A DNA stretch of 12,051 bases from Candidatus Bathyarchaeota archaeon (GTDB taxonomy: Archaea; Thermoproteota; Bathyarchaeia; TCS64), in contig JAUWDP010000010.1 in assembly GCA_030608725.1 (NCBI GenBank), positions 1 to 12,051 of the forward strand. Reading direction: 5' to 3'. Every line of letters begins with the position of its first letter. Positions within the stretch are counted from its first letter, which is position 1. Positions 6,401 through 12,051 of this stretch are shown piece by piece. The notes beneath the pieces are model-generated. The model did not search any database, was not told where the DNA came from, and worked only from the letters and a program-made list of their open reading frames with translations. The translations under genes and the position numbers were made by a program.

Positions 6401-7180
6401 CTACCCCAGGTTCTCTAATCCTATCTTCTTGGCGATCTCCTCGATTGCCCTGTATGAGGGGGAGTCCTCTGGAATTTCGAGGAGAGGCTTCCCAGTCATG
6501 TTGAATGACTGGACGTTTGAGTCCTCGGGTATGTTTCCCGCAAGCTCGAATCCGATGTCGTCCGCTGCTTTCTCTAGGACGTCGAGTAACTGCGGCGGGA
6601 ACCTGTTTCCGACGAGGTAGGTTTTCTTGACGCCGATATGGACCTCCTCGATGAGTTCCTTGATGCGCTTCGATGTCTCGAACCCCATCTTGGAGGGGTC
6701 TGTGACCACAAGCATGATGTCGACGTCCCTGTCGGTCCTACGGCTCAGGTGTTCTATGCCCGCCTCCATGTCCAGCAGGGATATCGAGTAGTTTTTGGTC
6801 AGCGTGTCGAGTATCCTTGTCAGCACGTTGTTGACGTAGCAGTAGCAGCCTTCCCCCTCTGAGCGGCCCATTGCCAGGAGGTCGAACCTGTCGCTCTCCA
6901 TGAGTGTCTGGAAGACCCAGGCCTCGAGGAGGTCCTGCTTCGGAGTGGTGGGGGAGAGATCCCCCCTTTTGATCTGGTCCTTCATGTCCTTGGAGACCTG
7001 GCCGACAGTCCTACCCAGCTCGACTCCCAGAACGTCAGGAAGGTTAGTGGCTGGGTCTGCGTCCACGACGAGCGCGACCTCATCTGTGTTCTTGATTATC
7101 CACTTGAGCAACAGGGATGTGAGGGTCGTCTTCCCCGTTCCCCCTTTCCCTGAGACCGATATCACTATCTTCCTTGACAT
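6401..7180 (-). CDS. cooC: CooC-type nickel-insertion ATPase (first copy in transcription order)
   Basis: A 259-residue CooC-family ATPase. The deviant Walker A is GKGGTGKT (11-18). VVDADP (38-43) follows, then the metal-binding CxC in EGEGCYCYVNNVLTRIL (C112, C114) and DMEAGIEHLSRRTD (137-150). Like the next gene it should act as an ATP-dependent dimer delivering nickel to a Cdh subunit, either the C-cluster of CdhA or the A-cluster of CdhC. The ATG at 7180 is preceded by GAGGT at 5-nt spacing. The 41-nt gap after cdhE contains ATTTTTCTTCT on the coding strand, which might allow partial termination or processing and so lower expression of the accessory genes relative to the structural subunits. 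That is inference from the T tract only. Confidence 0.87.
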   Translation of the reverse strand: MSRKIVISVSGKGGTGKTTLTSLLLKWIIKNTDEVALVVDADPATNLPDVLGVELGRTVGQVSKDMKDQIKRGDLSPTTPKQDLLEAWVFQTLMESDRFDLLAMGRSEGEGCYCYVNNVLTRILDTLTKNYSISLLDMEAGIEHLSRRTDRDVDIMLVVTDPSKMGFETSKRIKELIEEVHIGVKKTYLVGNRFPPQLLDVLEKAADDIGFELAGNIPEDSNVQSFNMTGKPLLEIPEDSPSYRAIEEIAKKIGLENLG

Positions 7181-7221
7181 CTTAGACCTCTGATTAATGA
7201 TAGAAGAAAAATGTTAGGTAA

Positions 7222-8634
7222 TCACTCGGGCTCAGGAGGCCATTTCTCGTCGATGTAGCCTGCGATGCCCGACGAATCCATGGGTCCCACGATTACGTTC
7301 CAGCCTGATACCTCCTGGATCTCCCCGCTGAGCCGTGCAGCCCTCCCAGGAATGAGGAGGTGCCTGTGTTTTACTAAGTCTCCGACATTGAATTCCTTTA
7401 TCGCCTCGGCAACGGTGTCGGCAGTCATCTTCCTTCCGGCGACGGCGCTCTCAACGGAGATTCCCTCTGAGTCAACCACCACCAGGTAGCAGTCAACTTT
7501 CGCCGACTCGATATCAGACGCCACGGTGTAGTAGGTGAGCGCGAAGTTGGTGGTGAGGAGGACCGGTGAGTTCTCGTCCGGCTCCCCGAAGGGTATGACC
7601 TCAGCTTCTACAGCGACTGGCTTCCGCGGGTCGGTGTATAGGTTCTGCCTCAGGATGACTAGCGGTAGAAGGGACCATCCGCTGACACCGTGGATCACTA
7701 GGGCGTCTGCGAAGCGGGTTATGAGAGAGGAGGACACTACGACCTCGTTCCACTCGTTTATCATGGGGTCCGCCGTCTTCTCAGCCCAGGCCGTAATGGG
7801 TGTTCCTAACAGCGGGAATCCTAGGTGCTCCTCTTCCAGGTTGATTGCATTCCATCTGAGCATAGTGAAGTTGTCAAGTGTTGCAGAGATCCCGTCCTCC
7901 ATCTGGGTCCCGGGATCCAGCACAAGGTCCTCAACACCGTACTCCCATAATGTCCTTGCGAGGGATTTCAGTGAGTCCAAGTCGAAGGGCGCTGATACGA
8001 CCAACGGGCAGCTGTACATCAGGGCTAGGTTGGCCATCTCTTTCCAATTGTCTTTTGTAGCTGCGTAGATGAGGGGCTTTCTTTCTCCGACAGCGGATAG
8101 GCCGCTCTCCATGACGGCGGGATTAGTAACGCAGAGGATCAGGGGCAGGTCAGTAAGCCCAGCGGCTTTCCTCACCGCTGCTGCAAAAATTTCGGGATCG
8201 TTCGATGTGGACCTGATTGAAAGCATGTCGAGCGTGAGCGTCATGCCGATGTAGTTATACTCAAAGTCGGTGGCCGTCTTAATGCGGGCCTCAAACTCTT
8301 CCTCGGGCATCTCGTCGCTTACGTCGATCGCAATCGCGGTTGGGTTGAAGTATGTGAACTCGTGGCGGTGGAGGACATATTCGCCACCCAGGGTCACCTT
8401 CCTTTCGCCTGTCCCCACCTCTACCGCCCTTATGGATGGCTTCAGGAGCGCCCATAGCTTATCGAACGCCTCCTTGTACTTCGGCTCTAGGAGGGGAGGG
8501 CACTCGTTCAACGTCGCCTCCCTGTTGACCAGCTTGGCCGCGAACGCCATGCAGTTGGTCTCCTCGCACTTCTTGCAGTTTGTCCCTGGCAGGAGCTGGT
8601 AGACCTCTATCGGGCTCAGTTCTTTCGCAGGCAT
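7222..8634 (-). CDS. cdhE: ACDS gamma subunit, large subunit of the corrinoid iron-sulfur protein
   Basis: A 470-residue CdhE (AcsC-like) subunit. It binds the corrinoid that carries the methyl group from tetrahydro(sarcina)pterin to the A-cluster of CdhC, and a low-potential [4Fe-4S] cluster for reductive activation. The N-terminal cluster motif is complete: C20-C23-C28 and C45, beginning PGTNCKKCEETNC. A TIM-barrel central domain includes LPLILCVTNPAVMESGL and DLVLDPGTQMEDG. The C-terminal corrinoid-binding domain includes LLTTNFALTYYTVASDIES and VVDSEGISVESAVAGRKM. Length matches archaeal CdhE (about 450-470). The ATG has GGAGGAG at 5-nt spacing, which overlaps the cdhD stop, so translation is coupled. 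No residue appears to be missing. Confidence 0.95.
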   Translation of the reverse strand: MPAKELSPIEVYQLLPGTNCKKCEETNCMAFAAKLVNREATLNECPPLLEPKYKEAFDKLWALLKPSIRAVEVGTGERKVTLGGEYVLHRHEFTYFNPTAIAIDVSDEMPEEEFEARIKTATDFEYNYIGMTLTLDMLSIRSTSNDPEIFAAAVRKAAGLTDLPLILCVTNPAVMESGLSAVGERKPLIYAATKDNWKEMANLALMYSCPLVVSAPFDLDSLKSLARTLWEYGVEDLVLDPGTQMEDGISATLDNFTMLRWNAINLEEEHLGFPLLGTPITAWAEKTADPMINEWNEVVVSSSLITRFADALVIHGVSGWSLLPLVILRQNLYTDPRKPVAVEAEVIPFGEPDENSPVLLTTNFALTYYTVASDIESAKVDCYLVVVDSEGISVESAVAGRKMTADTVAEAIKEFNVGDLVKHRHLLIPGRAARLSGEIQEVSGWNVIVGPMDSSGIAGYIDEKWPPEPE

Positions 8635-8645
8635 GTCATCTCCTC

Positions 8646-9527
8646 CTATAGCTTCAGCGAGACCCAGTCGACGGTCTCCGCTGATTTCGCGCTCATCAGG
8701 TTGTCGATCATCTTGTCTAGCTCCTTGGCCGCAGCCGGGTGCATCATCATGAAGTAGTCAACGCCGGCGAGTAGCAGCGTCAGCCCCGTTACTGTCTCCC
8801 AGATGGGCCCCCTGAGCTCCCTGGGCGCCCACTCGGGCCCCATCTTCATCCACGCCTCCCTTGCTGCCCAGGCGTTCGTCGTGCCCGAGGAGAGGGGGTG
8901 GTTCAGCTCTGGGTCTCCCTTGAGACCTGCGAGTCGGCTCCGCTCCATAACCGTGAACGCATAGTCTAGGCCGTATCCCAGGGCTGCCGTCGTGGTGTCC
9001 ATGACGATCCGGTCCTTTGGGAGGAAGTCGTATAGTTTCCTGTTGAGCTCCCTCGCCCTGTTGACGTCCATGGAGGTGAAGGCGATCACCGTGTGCCCAT
9101 ACTTCTCGATCAGATTCGCCGTCGCCTCGATGTCCATGTCGAGCGTGACGGAGTTGAATAGGATCCGCTCCCCCTCAGTCACCTCGGCTATCGCCGTGAA
9201 GACATCTAGGTCCTTCTTGGGGTCGCCACATCCTCCGATGGCAATGGGCACATCAACGGCCTGCAGGACCTCCTCAGCGGTCTTGACTGCGGCCTTTGGA
9301 GTCGCGTCCTCGATGAGGGGGTCAATTGTGATGTAGTGGAGGTTGATCATCTCAGCCCCGAACTTCTCTACGCAGAGCCTCGCCCACTCCGCTGTGTCCT
9401 CCAGCACCGGCCTGTAGTGCATCTTGACCGCCTTCGCTAGGGGGACTTTGGGCCAGTCAAATACGTCGAAGGCTATGACCGGCCTGTGGGGGGGCTTGCT
9501 CTGGAAGTTGTAGAAGGCCGGAGCCAT
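8646..9527 (-). CDS. cdhD: ACDS delta subunit, main (C-terminal) part; frame-broken from its N-terminus
   Basis: The 293-residue main part of CdhD (AcsD-like), the small subunit of the corrinoid iron-sulfur protein, which pairs with CdhE in methyl transfer. It shows the TIM barrel of the family: RPVIAFDVFDWP near the start, then INLHYITIDPL, IGGCGDPKKDLDVF, LFNSVTLDMDIEA and FTSMDVNRARELNRKL. Archaeal CdhD is usually about 400 residues, so this frame lacks roughly the first 107. Those residues are encoded immediately upstream in the preceding frame (9473-9847), up to a run of six G residues. The ATG at 9527 touches GGGGGGAG with no spacer, a poor initiation site, so it is more likely an internal Met of one protein. 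The cdhE ribosome site overlaps the stop. The gene is either frameshifted or split. Confidence 0.9.
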   Translation of the reverse strand: MAPAFYNFQSKPPHRPVIAFDVFDWPKVPLAKAVKMHYRPVLEDTAEWARLCVEKFGAEMINLHYITIDPLIEDATPKAAVKTAEEVLQAVDVPIAIGGCGDPKKDLDVFTAIAEVTEGERILFNSVTLDMDIEATANLIEKYGHTVIAFTSMDVNRARELNRKLYDFLPKDRIVMDTTTAALGYGLDYAFTVMERSRLAGLKGDPELNHPLSSGTTNAWAAREAWMKMGPEWAPRELRGPIWETVTGLTLLLAGVDYFMMMHPAAAKELDKMIDNLMSAKSAETVDWVSLKL

Positions 9528-9847
9528 CTCCCCCCTATGGTGAGGCTCTGCTTCCGGGAACCCCCCTTCGACTTGGTGGCGCCGAGGGTGACCTCGATGA
9601 TCTGTCCAGCATAGTCTTCGAGGGGCACATCGAAGCTGGTCTCCAGCAGGGAGGTCGGCCTGGTCTTCACAGGTGAAGGGGGGAGGCCTGCCTGAGGCGC
9701 GCCCATGACCATCCCAGGCGTTAGCCTGAGCTCCAGCTCGTCGAAAGAGATCTCCACGTCCTCTAGCTCGATCTGCTGAAACTTAGCGAGGGACTCTAAG
9801 AGACCCTTACCCAAGGGTAGGACGTTTTTCTCCTTCTTCTTCTCCAA
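9473..9847 (-). CDS. cdhD: ACDS delta subunit, N-terminal part in the other frame
   Basis: This frame encodes the missing N-terminus of CdhD: a basic start (EKKKEK), a stretch ending in QIELEDVEISFDELELRL, a Pro-rich linker, and then YAGQIIEVTLGATKSKGG and LTIGG. CdhD proteins continue from this point with a Glu and the region found at the start of the downstream frame. From the TTG at 9847 to the G run (9530-9535) is 106 codons. Shifting back one base there gives ...IGG-E-MAPAFYNF... and a 400-residue protein. Past the run the zero frame reads unrelated residues to a stop at 9473-9475. I chose TTG because GAGGTGA lies 5 nt upstream; an in-frame GTG at 9856 overlaps the cdhC stop and is the alternative. 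Confidence 0.8.
   Translation of the reverse strand: MEKKKEKNVLPLGKGLLESLAKFQQIELEDVEISFDELELRLTPGMVMGAPQAGLPPSPVKTRPTSLLETSFDVPLEDYAGQIIEVTLGATKSKGGSRKQSLTIGGRWLRPSTTSRASPPTGRS
9530..9535 (-). other. Frame-break site in cdhD: run of six G
   Basis: On the coding strand the zero-frame codons are ATA GGG GGG AGA. One additional G, or a -1 slip of the ribosome, gives ATA GGG GGG GAG ATG and restores the family sequence exactly. A lost base in a homopolymer (sequencing or true mutation) and programmed slippage are both consistent with this. Confidence 0.75.
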
Positions 9848-9852
9848 CGCCC

Positions 9853-9859
9853 TCACCTC
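9853..9859 (-). promoter_or_regulatory. Ribosome binding site deciding the cdhD start
   Basis: GAGGTGA on the minus strand is complementary to the usual 3' end of archaeal 16S rRNA. It overlaps the cdhC stop (9853-9855) and sits 5 nt before TTG at 9847, which supports that TTG over the GTG at 9856 lying inside the site. Confidence 0.6.
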
Positions 9860-11235
9860 TTGTCCGCCTTTATAATCATCTTCTCGGCTCGGATCTTGGC
9901 GTTCTTCAGGATGATCCTGAAGCCCATCCCTGCGGGGACTCCCTGTATGGAGAACGCGCTGGCGGGGAGCTCCAGAGTGGGCACGGCGATCTCGCCGGGC
10001 TCCTCCTTGGGGGCCGCCTTCCATCTCGAGACGATGGGGTGCTCCTGCTCCTGGAGGAATGCCTTCAGCTCATCGAGGTCGGAGACGTCCTCCTCCGTAG
10101 CGACCTTGTCGACGATCTCTGGGGGCATGAAGCTTTTGATACGCTCCTTGATGTCCACGGGTATCCAAACCACCCGGTCCCAGCCCCCGTCTGCCTGCAT
10201 GAACTTGGGGCTCCTCATGTACTCTATGGAAAGGCCGTGGAAGCCGTCCACCTGCCTCCCTCCAGCTGTGAGGTCGGAGATCGTCACGAAGTTGAGGCCG
10301 TTCACGGTCTCGTCTTTGAAGTTGCGGTGGACCACGCCGTACCCGTCCATCTCGGGGATGTAGAACAAGCAGCCCTCGAAGCACCCGCAGCTTGTATGAG
10401 GGTAGCCGAAAGCCGTGTAGAGCTGCACCCTCTCTATTTCCCCCAGGGACTTCTCCTTGATGACCTGGTTAACGCCGGCGTACTCCCCTGTCACACCGTC
10501 GATGAGATCACCTGTTGGTATCTCGAAGACGGGCCCCTTGGGGTCGACCTTGGCGCTAGCCCTACCGTCGAACCAGCTGATGGCCCCGCAGTTTGCGTAC
10601 CTCTGAGGGGTGATCACGCATAGGTGGGTCGGAGCGAAAGACTGGCAAAGGCTGCAGCCATAGAAGACGTCGACCTCATCGTCGCTCATTCCCCTGGCTC
10701 GAGCGTCTCGTTCCTCGTAGATCTCCAACGCCTTCCCGAACCACTCCTCAACCAACTCGGGCTCCGTGATGAACGTTATCTGGATCTTCTCGATGAAGGA
10801 CATCTCGCTCTTGTAGAGACGCATCAATACCTCGCCAAAGAACTTGAAGCTGTTGAAGCCTTTCTCGAAGGATTTCTTACTCAACCTCATCTGGACGTCG
10901 TAGCGCTGGTTAAGGTGCATGAAACCCTCTATGAAGTTCACATACTCGTGCAGCCGGCGCTCGATGACCCCCTCCAGGTCCTTCTCCATCTCCTCTCCCG
11001 CGACGTAGATGACCATTCCGAAGGGCGTGTTCTTTCCTGCCTCAAGCTCTGAAATGTCTTTACCGATTACCTCGATCTTCCCATCCTCGATCGTGTCGAG
11101 GCTCATAGTCTGAACCAGCTCGAACTTGTACTCCTCCCGGGGTCCGCCGAGCTCAAACTGCATATCCCGCCCCCGGATCCTCTCGCCCTCATAGACTATT
11201 CCGACGTCGACGGGTATGTCTTCAAACATTGACAT
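9853..11235 (-). CDS. cdhC: ACDS beta subunit, acetyl-CoA synthase
   Basis: A 460-residue CdhC, the acetyl-CoA synthase subunit that condenses a methyl group (from the corrinoid protein), CO (from CdhA) and CoA at the nickel-iron-sulfur A-cluster. The cluster ligands are all visible: FYGCSLCQSFAPTHLC (C194, C197, C206), C216 in YANCGAISW, and the CGC pair (C283-Gly-C285) in TSCGCFEGC that holds the distal nickel. The N-terminal region contains VIGKDISELEAGKNTPFGMV. The subunit lacks the extra N-terminal domain of bacterial AcsB, as is normal for archaea. The C-terminus has an acidic linker followed by a hydrophobic GVPAGMGFRIILKNAKI segment. The ATG at 11235 begins one base after the cdhB stop codon and has GGAGG at 9-nt spacing; a second ATG at 11229 is spaced too far. 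Confidence 0.97.
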   Translation of the reverse strand: MSMFEDIPVDVGIVYEGERIRGRDMQFELGGPREEYKFELVQTMSLDTIEDGKIEVIGKDISELEAGKNTPFGMVIYVAGEEMEKDLEGVIERRLHEYVNFIEGFMHLNQRYDVQMRLSKKSFEKGFNSFKFFGEVLMRLYKSEMSFIEKIQITFITEPELVEEWFGKALEIYEERDARARGMSDDEVDVFYGCSLCQSFAPTHLCVITPQRYANCGAISWFDGRASAKVDPKGPVFEIPTGDLIDGVTGEYAGVNQVIKEKSLGEIERVQLYTAFGYPHTSCGCFEGCLFYIPEMDGYGVVHRNFKDETVNGLNFVTISDLTAGGRQVDGFHGLSIEYMRSPKFMQADGGWDRVVWIPVDIKERIKSFMPPEIVDKVATEEDVSDLDELKAFLQEQEHPIVSRWKAAPKEEPGEIAVPTLELPASAFSIQGVPAGMGFRIILKNAKIRAEKMIIKADKR

Positions 11236-11236
11236 C

Positions 11237-11785
11237 CTAGCTCGCCTCCGTGATACTCTTCACTATCACATCTATAACCTCTTTCCACTTATCGGCCTTC
11301 ATGGTGCCCAGAGACCAGCTCGCGTTGGGTTGATAGCTCCGGGAAAGGGAGATGGTCATCAGGTCCTGGGCGAAGCTCTTCAGCCCTGACTCCACCAGCC
11401 ACTCAATGTAATATATGTTGCCGACGAAGGCCACCAAGTCATAGGCACCCTCACCGTCAAGCCCCCTCCAATCTGGATCCCGCAGGCGGTCTCCCAGGTT
11501 CATCATCTGCATGCTGTGGATCCCCTCAGCCCCCCTCTTCATGAACTCTCCTATTAAGTGGGCCGTTGCTACAACTTGAAGCCTGCCTGTATTATAAAGC
11601 CTGATGGCTGTATCTATCAGATCACCGTCCATGGTTGGGGTCTCAACTGCTTTTGAGCCTACCACCAAGAGGGGCCTCTTGGCCCTCTTTATCAAGGAAG
11701 CTGCCACCTCAGGTTTTGGGATGACGAAGGCCTTCTTGGGGCCCGCTATCTCTGCGGTCTGCCCGGGGATCATCCTAGCCGCCAT
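11237..11785 (-). CDS. cdhB: ACDS epsilon subunit
   Basis: A 182-residue CdhB, the small non-catalytic subunit that binds CdhA in the CO dehydrogenase component and has been suggested to mediate electron transfer with FAD. The protein shows the family's Rossmann-like features: RAKRPLLVVGSKAVE near residues 35-50, NTGRLQVVATAHLIGEF, and AYDLVAFVGNIYYIEWLVESGL, a region typical of the epsilon subunit. The ATG at 11785 overlaps the last base of the cdhA stop (TGATG). A GTG immediately before it (11788) would give one more residue and a 4-nt overlap. The gene ends one base before cdhC. Length is close to the usual 165-185 residues. Confidence 0.9.
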   Translation of the reverse strand: MAARMIPGQTAEIAGPKKAFVIPKPEVAASLIKRAKRPLLVVGSKAVETPTMDGDLIDTAIRLYNTGRLQVVATAHLIGEFMKRGAEGIHSMQMMNLGDRLRDPDWRGLDGEGAYDLVAFVGNIYYIEWLVESGLKSFAQDLMTISLSRSYQPNASWSLGTMKADKWKEVIDVIVKSITEAS

Positions 11786-12051
11786 CACTCTCGCCTCCTA
11801 ACCATCCTGTCTAGGAGCGTCGGGTCTGGTATGGCTATCTTGTCCTCCACCCAGCCCTTCTCCTTGAGGTACTCCAGGATCTCTTCTTTCATAGTGAAGG
11901 GGATGTCAGCCTCTCTCCTGACAAAGTATTGGAGGTCGTCGGGCATTGTGCCGTAGTACTTCTTTTGTAGGTCGATGTAGTGGCTGATCTTCACGGCCCT
12001 ACCCTTAGTGGTGTCGTTTGGGCGCATTACGAGCTTTGCGATCATCACTAT
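11785..12051 (-). CDS. cdhA: ACDS alpha subunit, carbon monoxide dehydrogenase (3' end only)
   Basis: The last 88 codons and the stop of the CO dehydrogenase subunit, which reduces CO2 to CO at a Ni-Fe-S C-cluster. The gene continues past the right edge; full-length archaeal CdhA is about 750-800 residues. The visible part carries the conserved C-terminal stretch KLVMRPNDTTKGRAVKISHY followed by IDLQKKYYG, the MPDDLQYFVRR segment and MKEEILEYLKEKGW. No cluster ligand falls in this portion. The frame is open to position 12051, so internal GTG/ATG codons near the edge are not real starts. The stop overlaps the cdhB start, in agreement with the cdhA-cdhB order of methanogen operons. Confidence 0.92.
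   Translation of the reverse strand: MVMIAKLVMRPNDTTKGRAVKISHYIDLQKKYYGTMPDDLQYFVRREADIPFTMKEEILEYLKEKGWVEDKIAIPDPTLLDRMVRRRE
11794..11798 (-). promoter_or_regulatory. Ribosome binding site of cdhB
   Basis: GGAGG inside the last codons of cdhA, 8 nt before ATG 11785 and 5 nt before GTG 11788. Both spacings are workable; the ATG is preferred by codon identity. Confidence 0.55.

Noticed and set aside
9848..10024. Extension of the cdhD N-terminal frame upstream to 10024
   Set aside because: These codons overlap the conserved C-terminus of cdhC in another frame and give an Arg/Gly-rich sequence unlike CdhD; the start is placed at 9847 after GAGGTGA.
10039..11052. Two long plus-strand frames opposite cdhC (10039-10623 and 10624-11052)
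   Set aside because: They are shadow frames produced by the GC-rich third positions of cdhC, whose own A-cluster motifs are unambiguous.
1..12051. tRNA, rRNA, CRISPR array, insertion sequence or prophage genes
   Set aside because: I looked in the intergenic stretches and found no cloverleaf, no regularly spaced repeats, no transposase or integrase, and no terminal inverted repeats with target duplications.

Overview
The window is archaeal. The evidence is a run of subunits of the acetyl-CoA decarbonylase/synthase (ACDS, Cdh) complex in the archaeal form: separate alpha, epsilon, beta, delta and gamma subunits, with a short beta subunit lacking the extra N-terminal domain of bacterial AcsB. 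TATA-like promoter elements and GGAGG/GAGGTGA ribosome binding sites agree with this. The lineage cannot be fixed from sequence alone. An anaerobic archaeon with a Wood-Ljungdahl pathway, for example Bathyarchaeia or a relative, is my inference.

Layout. (1) Positions 1-1729, minus strand: a fused gamma-delta subunit and the start of the alpha subunit of a pyruvate:ferredoxin-type oxidoreductase; the alpha gene runs off the left edge. (2) Positions 1730-1898: a 169-bp divergent promoter region. (3) Positions 1899-4178, plus strand: a two-gene unit encoding a MoxR-type AAA+ ATPase and a von Willebrand A (VWA) domain protein. (4) Positions 4179-4699: a 521-bp convergent intergenic region, T-rich on the plus strand, with a perfect 8-bp-stem hairpin and no convincing gene. 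(5) Positions 4700-12051, minus strand, read right to left: cdhA (3' end only), cdhB, cdhC, cdhD, cdhE, two different cooC-type nickel-insertion ATPases, and a protein of the CofE (F420-0:glutamate ligase) family. These are tightly packed and probably one operon whose promoter lies beyond the right edge.

How it fits together. CdhA/CdhB interconvert CO2 and CO. CdhD/CdhE form the corrinoid iron-sulfur protein that carries the methyl group from tetrahydrosarcinapterin or tetrahydromethanopterin. CdhC joins methyl, CO and CoA to acetyl-CoA, and the CooC proteins probably load nickel. The oxidoreductase links acetyl-CoA to pyruvate using ferredoxin. The MoxR-VWA pair sits between the two systems and could be a metalloenzyme maturation or remodelling unit, but its target cannot be read from the sequence.

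The points most worth a second look are: a -1 frame break in cdhD at a run of six G residues, which splits an otherwise intact 400-residue protein; a Walker B Asp-to-His change in the MoxR protein; two dissimilar CooC paralogues side by side; and a CofE-family protein at the end of a cdh operon.
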